DNA of 8,394 nt from Planctomycetaceae bacterium (lineage in GTDB: Bacteria; Planctomycetota; Phycisphaerae; Phycisphaerales; SM1A02): contig CANJIC010000077.1 in NCBI GenBank assembly GCA_947474205.1, positions 1-8,394 on the forward strand, given 5' to 3'. Under the pieces are notes generated by a model. That model searched no databases, had not been told where the DNA came from, and worked only from the letters and a program-made list of their open reading frames with translations. Positions 1 to 5,329 of this stretch are shown piece after piece (the stretch's first letter is position 1; every line of letters begins with the position of its first letter). The position numbers were made by a program, and so were the translations under genes.

Positions 1-15
1 AAAGAGAAAATCACC

Positions 16-213
16 ATGGCACGAATCATCCGCCTCAGCGCAACTGGTCCAATTAAAGTAGAGCCGCAAGACAAAGCCATATTTATTTGCGCATGTGGCC
101 TTACAAAAAATGCTCCTTTTTGCGATGGCAGCCACAAGAAATCCCGCGATGAACCTGAAGGAAAGTGCTTTGTGTACAACCCGGATCTAGAGCGCACCGA
201 AGTCCCCGAGTGA
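16..213 (+). CDS. CDGSH-type iron-sulfur protein, single domain
   Basis: A 65-residue protein that is essentially one CDGSH zinc-finger-like iron-sulfur domain. The signature is C25-x-C27-x8-C36-D-G-S-H40, the 3-Cys/1-His set that in this family binds a redox-active [2Fe-2S] cluster. Short bacterial members are cytosolic and are thought to act in electron transfer or iron-sulfur handling; the physiological partner is usually unknown and cannot be told here. There is no signal peptide or membrane anchor, unlike mitochondrial mitoNEET. The ATG at 16 is preceded by an A-rich AAAGAGAAAA stretch that may serve as a weak ribosome binding site. The gene is complete and converges with the pterin synthase gene, 92 nt away. 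Identification is secure at family level; the exact role is unknown. Confidence 0.93.
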   Translation: MARIIRLSATGPIKVEPQDKAIFICACGLTKNAPFCDGSHKKSRDEPEGKCFVYNPDLERTEVPE

Positions 214-276
214 TTGCGTGAACGCGCGCGGTATGCCAGTAGCAAGCCCATGTGAAAATACTGAAATTTGCTGTCA

Positions 277-292
277 GCGCTTTAGCTAGCGC
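277..292. other. Small hairpin between convergent genes
   Basis: A 5-bp inverted repeat (GCGCT, 6-nt loop, AGCGC) lies between the CDGSH gene and the convergent pterin synthase gene. It has no T-tract on either strand, so it is at best a weak transcription-end structure. It sits 13 nt beyond the pterin synthase stop codon. It may be chance, given how common GCGC is in this DNA. Confidence 0.2.
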
Positions 293-311
293 ATCAACCA
301 GCGCATCAACT
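288..311. repeat. 12-bp tandem duplication at the end of the pterin synthase gene
   Basis: Two adjacent 12-bp units, AGCGCATCAACC and AGCGCATCAACT, differ only in the last base. The right-hand copy contains the TGA stop of the pterin synthase gene (minus strand, 306-308). Because the unit is 12 bp, the left copy supplies a second in-frame TGA at 294-296. It looks like a small slippage duplication around the stop codon. Confidence 0.7.
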
Positions 312-1085
312 TGGGTAGATGGCCGACGTCTTTTCTGTTTCCCAAACGCGCACACGAATAAGTTCTCCGCCCACATCCTTGATGGGTTGCACCAACCAGT
401 CGTGGCACACGCGCGCGATCATTTCCACGCTTGGATTCTGCTTGGCAAAGCTGGCAACATCGGTGTTCAAATGTTTGTGGTCAAGTTTGTCGATCACATT
501 CTGGCGCACCACTTGTTCAAGTTGATCAAGCCGCACTTTGGGCGGATCTTGAATCAGGGTTCGCACCGAAACTTCAATTCGATAATTGTGGCCGTGGCCC
601 GCGGCGTTGTTGCATTTGCCAAAAATCTTCAAGTTGGTGGCGGCGTCAAGATCGTCGCAGTTCAGGCGGTGGCTGGCGGCAAATTCAAACGACTGCGTCA
701 TGGTGGCGTGGTTGGGCATGGAAACCTCGTAGAAGAATGAAAGAAAGTCGCTTTGCACAAGCGTGACGGATTGCAATGGAAACGGCAGCTCTATTTGTAG
801 GGCGGTAGCCACGGGCTTCAAGCACAATTCCTGAGCGCCCCCAGAGCGAAAGGCGTGGTCAAGCAAAGGCAGGGCACTTCGCCGCGTAATTTCATCGATT
901 TCTGAAATGGAAATCAGGTATCCCGTGCGTGGATCAGGCTCGCCGGCAATCACAATCTCTAATGAAACATGCGCGTGCCAGCCTTGCGCACTTGGCCACG
1001 CCGCATAGGCGTTGTTTTTAGGGCACATCAGATCAACGGGGCGCGTTGGGGACAGGGCAAAGCGAACGGTTCGGCTCAGCAACAT
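306..1085 (-). CDS. 6-pyruvoyl-tetrahydropterin synthase / 6-carboxytetrahydropterin synthase family protein, tandem domain
   Basis: Numbering here counts from a TTG at 1091; the preferred start is the ATG at 1085, two codons inside, giving 259 residues. This is about twice a single T-fold pterin synthase. The C-terminal half (about 130-261) has a full active site: zinc ligands H141, H166 and H168, catalytic C160, the L-D-H motif at 203-205, E223, and the pterin-anchoring Glu of the W-E-T motif (E251). The spacing C160-x5-H-G-H matches 6-pyruvoyl-tetrahydropterin synthase (PTPS-II) rather than QueD, which has C-x3-H-G-H. The N-terminal half is a degenerate copy: it keeps H39-x-H41 and D78-H79, but has Pro where the first zinc His should be, and lacks an aligned Cys and Glu. 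The enzyme converts dihydroneopterin triphosphate to a pterin intermediate of either tetrahydrobiopterin or queuosine-type 7-deazaguanine synthesis. No neighbouring gene settles which. There is no clear Shine-Dalgarno sequence. Family assignment is firm; the exact reaction is not. Confidence 0.88.
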   Translation of the reverse strand: MLLSRTVRFALSPTRPVDLMCPKNNAYAAWPSAQGWHAHVSLEIVIAGEPDPRTGYLISISEIDEITRRSALPLLDHAFRSGGAQELCLKPVATALQIELPFPLQSVTLVQSDFLSFFYEVSMPNHATMTQSFEFAASHRLNCDDLDAATNLKIFGKCNNAAGHGHNYRIEVSVRTLIQDPPKVRLDQLEQVVRQNVIDKLDHKHLNTDVASFAKQNPSVEMIARVCHDWLVQPIKDVGGELIRVRVWETEKTSAIYPS

Positions 1086-1124
1086 GCCCAAAGACTATCC
1101 ACGCAATTCATGCTGCGGCAATTA

Positions 1125-1152
1125 TTTATAAATGTGCATATTTCAGAATCAA
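1125..1152 (-). promoter_or_regulatory. Predicted sigma70-type promoter for the pterin synthase gene
   Basis: On the minus strand TTGATT (1152-1147) and TATAAA (1130-1125) are separated by 16 nt. They match 4/6 and 5/6 of the TTGACA/TATAAT consensus. Transcription would start near 1118, about 33 nt upstream of the ATG at 1085. The surrounding DNA is AT-rich, as expected for a promoter. Planctomycete promoter consensus is poorly defined, so this is a pattern match only. Confidence 0.5.
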
Positions 1153-1255
1153 TCCCCGCAAGTCAGATAAGCAGGGGCGCGCTGTCAAAATTGTTGATGG
1201 CACGCCTTGCGTATCAAATTTTTTGCAAAATATTAATAATTTTTCCTTTCATTTC

Positions 1256-1284
1256 TTGAATCGCACCGAGAATGTGTATATAGT
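1256..1284 (+). promoter_or_regulatory. Predicted sigma70-type promoter directly upstream of a terminator
   Basis: TTGAAT (1256-1261) and TATAGT (1279-1284) are spaced 17 nt apart, with 4/6 and 5/6 matches to the consensus. The start of transcription would fall near 1291. The first thing transcribed would be the intrinsic terminator at 1307-1346. No coding gene lies between, so this promoter would make either a short RNA or an attenuated leader for the lipoprotein gene at 1476. Confidence 0.45.
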
Positions 1285-1290
1285 CAAGTA

Positions 1291-1346
1291 ATTACCAAGC
1301 CCCCGGAAGGGCTCGGCGTGAGGCTTGCCTCCGCCGGGCCTTTTTT
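1291..1346 (+). ncRNA. Candidate short RNA or attenuator leader
   Basis: This is the predicted transcript, about 56 nt, between the promoter at 1256-1284 and the end of the T-tract. It can fold two ways. The long terminator stem uses 1310-1318 with 1332-1340. A shorter 5-bp hairpin pairs 1298-1302 (AGCCC) with 1309-1313 (GGGCT) around a CCGGAA loop. The two share bases 1310-1313 and so exclude each other. That is the geometry of an attenuator, although the small hairpin is much weaker than the terminator. I do not recognise any known RNA family. It remains a hypothesis from pattern alone. Confidence 0.3.
1307..1346 (+). terminator. Strong intrinsic (Rho-independent) terminator
   Basis: The stem GGCTCGGCG (1310-1318) pairs with CGCCGGGCC (1332-1340) through nine base pairs including one G-U wobble. 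It continues, after one bulged T, into a perfect inner stem GAGGC (1320-1324) / GCCTC (1327-1331) closed by a TT loop. Six T residues follow at 1341-1346. The orientation is forward only. No forward protein gene ends just upstream: the nearest is the CDGSH gene, more than 1 kb away. This makes the terminator unusual. Confidence 0.85.
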
Positions 1347-1475
1347 ATTTGCCTGAATCAATCCCGCATGAATCCCGCGTAGATACACCTAGCGCGGCTA
1401 TTGAAATTGCTTGTAGAAACAAGTGTTCACACCCAGCAAACGCTGTGACTTCAGTGGGCTAGCATTGTCTGAATC
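1347..1475. other. Intergenic region upstream of the lipoprotein gene
   Basis: No gene is visible here. A 5-bp inverted repeat CTTGT-AGAA-ACAAG (1410-1423) lies about 50 nt before the lipoprotein start. A TAGCAT hexamer (1460-1465) sits 10 nt before the ATG and could act as a -10 element for a leaderless or near-leaderless message. No convincing -35 element accompanies it. With the preceding stretch, the region from 1086 to 1475 is gene-free apart from the regulatory elements listed. Confidence 0.4.
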
Positions 1476-2228
1476 ATGGCGTTGCACTATCAAATAACTG
1501 CGGCGCTTTGCAGTGTGTTGCATCTATGTGGTTGCGCCACGCCAACAGCGTTAGTCACGCCGGCGTCAACTGCCGCGCCAACTTCAGCGCCAACTTCAGC
1601 GCCCATCGCCAGTGCGGTTGAAGTACATCTAGCCAACGGTCTTTCAATTAATCAAAGCGCGGGCGAAGTTATGGTGCATGGCAAGGTGGCAATTCGTCAA
1701 GGTTTCCTAGAGCAATTGGTGTGTTTCAAGGGAACGCGCGAGCATGAGTCGTTGATCGTTGTCAATGTGGCCGCGTCGCATATTCACGCCGCGCTGTTGG
1801 CCGTGGGCGCTCACGCGGGGCACCCTGGAATATGGAGCCGCGACAAATCCACGGCAAATGATTTGAAACTTGAGCCGCCCGCGGGTGACTTGATAAGTGT
1901 GCGCGTTGAATACGTCAGCGACGGTGTTACGCGTCGCAACGATCTAGGCGAGTGGATAGAGGACGCGCGCCATCAAGATCAATTCAAATCCATATTTGTT
2001 TTCGCGGGCAGCCACTTTGAACCCGACGGCCGCGGTGGGCAGCGCTACACGGCGGATGTCACGGGCAGCATTGTGGGCCTTGTCACCTTTGGCGATGAAC
2101 TTGTCGCCTACGCGCAAGTGATTCCAGATCAAGCGGACATTGCAACGCCGAATTGGCAAGCCAACACCGCGCGCATTCCGCCCGAAGGCAGCGACGTTGT
2201 GCTGATCTTGAAGGCGATCACGCCGTAG
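1476..2228 (+). CDS. YdjY-domain lipoprotein, function unknown
   Basis: A 250-residue predicted exported protein. It opens with a short hydrophobic signal ending in an L-C-G-C20 lipobox, so Cys20 is the likely lipidation site. An Ala/Pro/Thr/Ser-rich linker follows (about 21-47), and then a YdjY-like domain (about 49-249). Family hallmarks are K-G-T-R-E-H-E-S (85-92), the H-x-A-L-L-A-V-G-A-H-A-G-H-P segment (104-117), and a F-A-G-S-H-F strand (176-181) followed by a G-x-x-Y-x-A-D-V-T-G stretch and a T-F-G-D motif (204-207). YdjY domains are common in planctomycete envelope proteins but have no established biochemical function. No Shine-Dalgarno sequence precedes the ATG. The stop codon is only 9 nt before ruvC, so the two may share a transcript. 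The positively charged n-region of a typical signal is weak (only His4), so lipidation is likely but not certain. Confidence 0.82.
   Translation: MALHYQITAALCSVLHLCGCATPTALVTPASTAAPTSAPTSAPIASAVEVHLANGLSINQSAGEVMVHGKVAIRQGFLEQLVCFKGTREHESLIVVNVAASHIHAALLAVGAHAGHPGIWSRDKSTANDLKLEPPAGDLISVRVEYVSDGVTRRNDLGEWIEDARHQDQFKSIFVFAGSHFEPDGRGGQRYTADVTGSIVGLVTFGDELVAYAQVIPDQADIATPNWQANTARIPPEGSDVVLILKAITP
1575..1603 (+). repeat. 12-bp in-frame tandem repeat in the lipoprotein linker
   Basis: GCGCCAACTTCA occurs twice in tandem (1575-1586, 1587-1598), and a third partial copy (GCGCC) follows to 1603. It encodes repeated Ala-Pro-Thr-Ser units in the linker between the lipid anchor and the YdjY domain. This is a slippage-prone site whose copy number could vary without breaking the frame. 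Confidence 0.75.
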
Positions 2229-2237
2229 CATGTCGCC

Positions 2238-2735
2238 ATGCGAATTCTTGGAATTGATCCTGGCCTGCGGCGCACTGGATATGCGTGCGTGAAAATAAAC
2301 GCGCGCGGTGGCGAGCCAACGTTGGTCGAAGCGGGGGTGTTGCGCATCGCCACAACCGGTCCGCTACACGCGCGGCTGTTGCAAATTCGCACGGAATTAC
2401 TAGAGGTTTTGGCTGATTTAAAGCCGGATCACGCCGCTGTTGAAACGCTGTTCAGCCATGTCAAGCACGCGCAGACCGCCATCATCATGGGGCACGCGCG
2501 CGGAGTGTTGCTGACCACCATGGCGGAAAAAAAACTTCTCATCACGGAGTTCGCCCCCAAAGAAGTCAAACGCGCTGTCACTGGCAATGGCAACGCCACC
2601 AAGGAACAGGTTCGACGCGCGGTCATGGCGCAATGCGGATTGCGCACGCTCAAGGGTCCGCATGACGCCAGCGACGCCATAGCCATCGCGCTCACGGCGG
2701 CGCGGCGACTTGCGCTTGACAGCACATCCAGGTGA
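2238..2735 (+). CDS. ruvC: Crossover junction endodeoxyribonuclease RuvC
   Basis: A 165-residue protein, close to the usual length, with a complete RuvC fold. RuvC is the dimeric, Mg2+-dependent resolvase that cuts Holliday junctions during recombinational repair, normally loaded by RuvAB. The four expected acidic catalytic residues are visible: D7 in the opening I-D-P-G-L motif, E69 in V-E-T-L-F, and D143 and D146 in the P-H-D-A-S-D-A segment. The A-P-K-E-V-K region (106-111) and T-G-N-G-N-A-T-K-E-Q (115-124) are also typical. The ATG start gives the canonical M-R-I-L-G-I-D-P-G opening. It has no Shine-Dalgarno sequence and lies 9 nt after the lipoprotein stop, suggesting coupling or co-transcription. 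ruvA and ruvB are not in the window, although many genomes keep them adjacent. Confidence 0.96.
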   Translation: MRILGIDPGLRRTGYACVKINARGGEPTLVEAGVLRIATTGPLHARLLQIRTELLEVLADLKPDHAAVETLFSHVKHAQTAIIMGHARGVLLTTMAEKKLLITEFAPKEVKRAVTGNGNATKEQVRRAVMAQCGLRTLKGPHDASDAIAIALTAARRLALDSTSR

Positions 2736-2840
2736 TTGTTCTTGCCTTCCAAACAACACGCCACGCAAGCCAAACACAATGCCTTGCGTCAAATTCGCAA
2801 TCGTCACGCATGGCACGTTTCCATGATTGGCAAGTCCCGC

Positions 2841-2846
2841 TAATCT
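2841..2846 (+). promoter_or_regulatory. Possible -10 element for a leaderless trpE message
   Basis: TAATCT ends 7 nt before the trpE ATG, the distance expected if transcription starts at or next to the start codon. A TTTCCA at 2818-2823 lies 17 nt upstream and is a poor -35 match. There is no Shine-Dalgarno sequence, no Trp-rich leader peptide and no terminator hairpin in the 118 nt between ruvC and trpE. Classical trp attenuation is therefore not seen here. Confidence 0.25.
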
Positions 2847-2853
2847 CAACAGC

Positions 2854-4365
2854 ATGTCCGCAGGAAATCTTCTGATTCAATGTCGGCGAATTCCATCGGA
2901 TCAACTTACGCCCGTGCTTGCCTACCGCAGGCTTGTGGCGCCAGATGATCGCAACGCGCCAAGCTTTCTGCTGGAAAGCGTGGAGCAAGGCGGAAGTAGC
3001 GGCCGCTATTCCATGTTGGGCGCTCGGCCCGTGCAAGAAGTGGTGGCCAAGCAAAACATGGTTGAACTTTTTCGCGACGGCAAGAGTGAGAAACGCTTTG
3101 AATGCGCCGATCCGCTGCAAGTTCCGCGCGACATGGCCGCGCTGTGGAAACCATTTTCGCGCGGCGAACTTCCCGGCGCCTTCCACGGCGGCTGGGTTGG
3201 ATTTCTTTCCTTTGATGCGGTGCGTTGGCTTGAACCCAAGGCGCTGTCATTTCAAAACGCGCCCAAAGATGACCGCAACCTTCCTGACATGCACATGGGT
3301 TTGTATCGCCACGTGGTTGTGTTTGACCACTTCACGCGCACGCTTGATTGCGTGGTGGCGCAGTCGCTGGATGAGCATGGCAGCGAAGCCGCCGCGCAAA
3401 CCGCCGCCGACGCCGCGCTTGAGCAATTGAAAGCGGAGTTGCTTCATCAGCGCCCGGCGTTGGCCACTGGCGAAATTCATATGGATCTTCGATCGACGCC
3501 CAAGCCGCCCGCGCGCAGTTCAATGACGCGCGCGGAATTTGAAAGCGCGGTGGTGAAAGCCAAGCACGCCATCGCCGCCGGCGACGCGTTTCAGATTGTG
3601 CTTTCGCAGCGCCTTGAGCGTCAAACACACATTGATCCATTTGAGTTGTACCGCGCGCTTCGCATTGTGAACCCCAGTCCATATCAAGTGTATTTGCAGG
3701 CTTCTGGCTGTATTTTGGCGGCCTCAAGCCCGGAAATTTTGTGTCGAGTGCGCGATCGAATTGTGGTCAATCGTCCACTTGCTGGAACGCGCCCGCGTGG
3801 CGCAACGCCGGAACTTGACACGCAACTTGAAACAGAATTGTTGGCCGACGAGAAGGAGCGCGCGGAGCATGTCATGTTGGTGGACCTTGGCCGCAACGAT
3901 CTTGCCCGCGTGTGCGAAGCAGGCTCGGTTCACATTGACCGCTGCATGGATGTTGAGCGCTACAGCCATGTGATGCACTTGTCTTCAACCGTCTCGGGAA
4001 CGCTTGAACATAAATTCAACGCGTGGGACGCGCTGCGCGCCACGCTTCCAGTTGGAACGGTTTCGGGCGCGCCAAAAATTCGCGCCATTCAAATCATCGA
4101 CCAACTTGAACCGGTGCGACGCGGTCCATACGCCGGCGGAATTGGCGTGATTGGTTTTGATGGCTCCATGGACATGGCCATTTCGCTGCGCACCATGGTC
4201 ATGCCAACCAAGCGCGCGCCGGGCGATCCGTGGACGGTGCATTTGCAGGCGGGCGCGGGCGTGGTGCTCGACAGCGATCCCGCCAAGGAATGGCAGGAAA
4301 CCATGGCAAAAGCCGCTGGTTTAGGGCGCGCCATGGATTTGGCCGAGGATATTTTCCACGCCTAA
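2854..4365 (+). CDS. trpE: Anthranilate synthase component I (TrpE)
   Basis: A 503-residue enzyme of normal length that, with the TrpG glutaminase, converts chorismate and glutamine to anthranilate, the first step of tryptophan synthesis. The N-terminal domain carries the L-L-E-S motif (39-42), part of the Trp feedback site, which pairs with N-P-S-P-Y (273-277). The chorismate-binding domain shows A-G-T-R-P-R-G (310-316), E-R-A-E-H-V-M-L-V-D-L-G-R-N-D (335-349), H-V-M-H-L-S-S with H375, P-V-G-T-V-S-G-A-P-K (399-408), the Q-A-G-A-G-V-V strand (465-471), and Glu479 and Glu482 near the end. I chose the ATG at 2854 over an in-frame TTG at 2827, because the extra nine residues precede the conserved region. 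No Shine-Dalgarno sequence is present. No trpG or other trp gene follows, so the partner is encoded elsewhere. PabB and isochorismate synthase are less likely given the LLES/NPSPY combination. Confidence 0.94.
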   Translation: MSAGNLLIQCRRIPSDQLTPVLAYRRLVAPDDRNAPSFLLESVEQGGSSGRYSMLGARPVQEVVAKQNMVELFRDGKSEKRFECADPLQVPRDMAALWKPFSRGELPGAFHGGWVGFLSFDAVRWLEPKALSFQNAPKDDRNLPDMHMGLYRHVVVFDHFTRTLDCVVAQSLDEHGSEAAAQTAADAALEQLKAELLHQRPALATGEIHMDLRSTPKPPARSSMTRAEFESAVVKAKHAIAAGDAFQIVLSQRLERQTHIDPFELYRALRIVNPSPYQVYLQASGCILAASSPEILCRVRDRIVVNRPLAGTRPRGATPELDTQLETELLADEKERAEHVMLVDLGRNDLARVCEAGSVHIDRCMDVERYSHVMHLSSTVSGTLEHKFNAWDALRATLPVGTVSGAPKIRAIQIIDQLEPVRRGPYAGGIGVIGFDGSMDMAISLRTMVMPTKRAPGDPWTVHLQAGAGVVLDSDPAKEWQETMAKAAGLGRAMDLAEDIFHA

Positions 4366-4378
4366 GGCAGTTTCAAAA

Positions 4379-4407
4379 TCACATTGACATGGCTGGCGCC
4401 AATGTGA
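4379..4407. terminator. Hairpin between convergent trpE and membrane-protein genes
   Basis: A perfect 8-bp inverted repeat, TCACATTG (4379-4386) and CAATGTGA (4400-4407), encloses a 13-nt loop 13 nt after the trpE stop. Being symmetrical, it could act on transcripts from both sides of this convergent pair. There is no T-tract, so it may be a transcript-stabilising or Rho-associated structure rather than a true intrinsic terminator. Confidence 0.4.
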
Positions 4408-4455
4408 CGCGCACAGTTCATGCGACCCGCAACACGTTCACAATGTGGACGGCGT

Positions 4456-5154
4456 TTATTCGCTGACTTCATCGACCAATGCCAACGCCATTCGATTCAC
4501 GCCATCGGCGATCCACCAAATGGCAATCACTCCCAATGCCGCCGCCGCAAGAATGGCGCCCGATCTGATTAAAATGCCCCAACCAATTTCATCTGGTTGC
4601 TGTGGTATCCACCACACAGTCATGTGCAAAGCAAAAGAAAATAGAATCACGCAGGCCACAATGGCTTGGATCACTTGTACCCATGTCGATTCCAACCATG
4701 TCGCCACAGCGGCGATGACGCGCGTTGTAATAAAAAGTTCAAGCACAAGCAAAATGATCCAGGCATATTCAACTTTCATAAGTTGATTCTTACGATCCTG
4801 GTCCAACACATCGCCGAAGTTGATTAAAAGGACGCCCAAGGCCACGACAAATCCAAGCACGCAATTGATGCAGTTGACAACAAACCAAAGACGCAGCCAG
4901 GCTGTTTTTTGCAGGCCGCCAAGAACAAATCCGCGGTGAATGTCGCGAACTGCCATCCATCGAAAACAGCAACTTAGCGCCAATACAATCAGGGCCACTC
5001 CTCCAATACTGGGCCACCACATCGCTCCAATGACCAAGGGAATCATGAGCCAGATTCCCATTGCAAATGAGCTTGATGCGGATACAAAACTACTTTGGGC
5101 TTGGGCTGGCGAGAGTTGTGGGGGAAGTGCTTGCAAAGTTTTTTTCAATTTCAT
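4456..5154 (-). CDS. Polytopic membrane protein of unknown function
   Basis: A 232-residue protein I do not recognise. After a basic N-terminus (M-K-L-K-K) and a Pro/Gln/Ser-rich stretch of about 28 residues, it has about six predicted transmembrane helices, near residues 31-47, 50-65, 90-113, 131-155, 160-181 and 192-215. A short charged cytoplasmic-type loop (W-M-A-V-R-D-I-H-R-G, about 66-75) separates helices 2 and 3, and D-Q-D-R-K-N-Q (about 118-124) separates helices 3 and 4. It ends in an acidic tail (D-E-V-S-E). There are no recognisable transport, enzymatic or sensor motifs. I chose the ATG at 5154; an in-frame TTG at 5163 would add three residues. No Shine-Dalgarno sequence is evident. 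It is convergent with trpE and divergent from the protease gene, so it is probably a single-gene unit. The sustained hydrophobic pattern in one frame supports it as a real gene. Confidence 0.72.
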   Translation of the reverse strand: MKLKKTLQALPPQLSPAQAQSSFVSASSSFAMGIWLMIPLVIGAMWWPSIGGVALIVLALSCCFRWMAVRDIHRGFVLGGLQKTAWLRLWFVVNCINCVLGFVVALGVLLINFGDVLDQDRKNQLMKVEYAWIILLVLELFITTRVIAAVATWLESTWVQVIQAIVACVILFSFALHMTVWWIPQQPDEIGWGILIRSGAILAAAALGVIAIWWIADGVNRMALALVDEVSE

Positions 5155-5329
5155 GCCACGCAACTTGTTTGCGGACCTAGAATAGTCTGCTCTTGAAACC
5201 GTTGCCGACAGTTATTCAATAAATTGAAAATCATTTCATTTCCCTCACACGCCAAGTCGAACTCGAATGCAGTATTTGAATAAGACATTTTCTCCCACAC
5301 TTTTTGTTTCATCAAGGAATGCACACAAT
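5155..5329. promoter_or_regulatory. Divergent intergenic region between membrane protein and S41 protease
   Basis: This AT-rich gap must hold promoters for both divergent genes. Several TTGAAA/TTGAAT hexamers are present (5193-5198, 5224-5229). None has a good -10 hexamer at 16-18 nt, so no single promoter is called. At its right end AAGGA (5314-5318) precedes the ATG at 5330 by 11 nt, the only Shine-Dalgarno-like sequence in the window that decides a start. Confidence 0.4.

Noticed and set aside
252..740. Long forward open frame of 162 codons opposite the pterin synthase gene
   Set aside because: Its sequence is low in conserved motifs and lies fully antisense to a gene with an intact active site; it is a shadow of that gene's codon bias.
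1183..1188. Perfect minus-strand TTGACA hexamer
   Set aside because: No acceptable -10 element lies 16-18 nt downstream; the TTGATT/TATAAA pair at 1125-1152 is the better promoter.
1110..1259. Possible 49-residue forward ORF with a hydrophobic C-terminal part
   Set aside because: It lies in AT-rich promoter DNA, where hydrophobic codons arise by chance. It has no ribosome binding site and overlaps the pterin synthase promoter.
1046..1291. Forward open frame of 81 codons ending just before the terminator
   Set aside because: It starts inside the antisense of the pterin synthase gene, has no ribosome binding site and no recognisable motif. The position before the terminator is suggestive but not enough.
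2827..2853. Nine-codon TTG-initiated extension of trpE
   Set aside because: The residues are not conserved, TTG is a rarer start, and the ATG at 2854 gives a normal TrpE N-terminus.
2692..3186. Minus-strand open frame of 164 codons across the ruvC-trpE junction
   Set aside because: It is antisense to two well-identified genes and shows no family features.
5267..5329. Upstream ATG start for the S41 protease
   Set aside because: It has no ribosome binding site and would bury the signal peptide 27 residues in, whereas 5330 has AAGGA and a proper signal sequence. It cannot be fully excluded.
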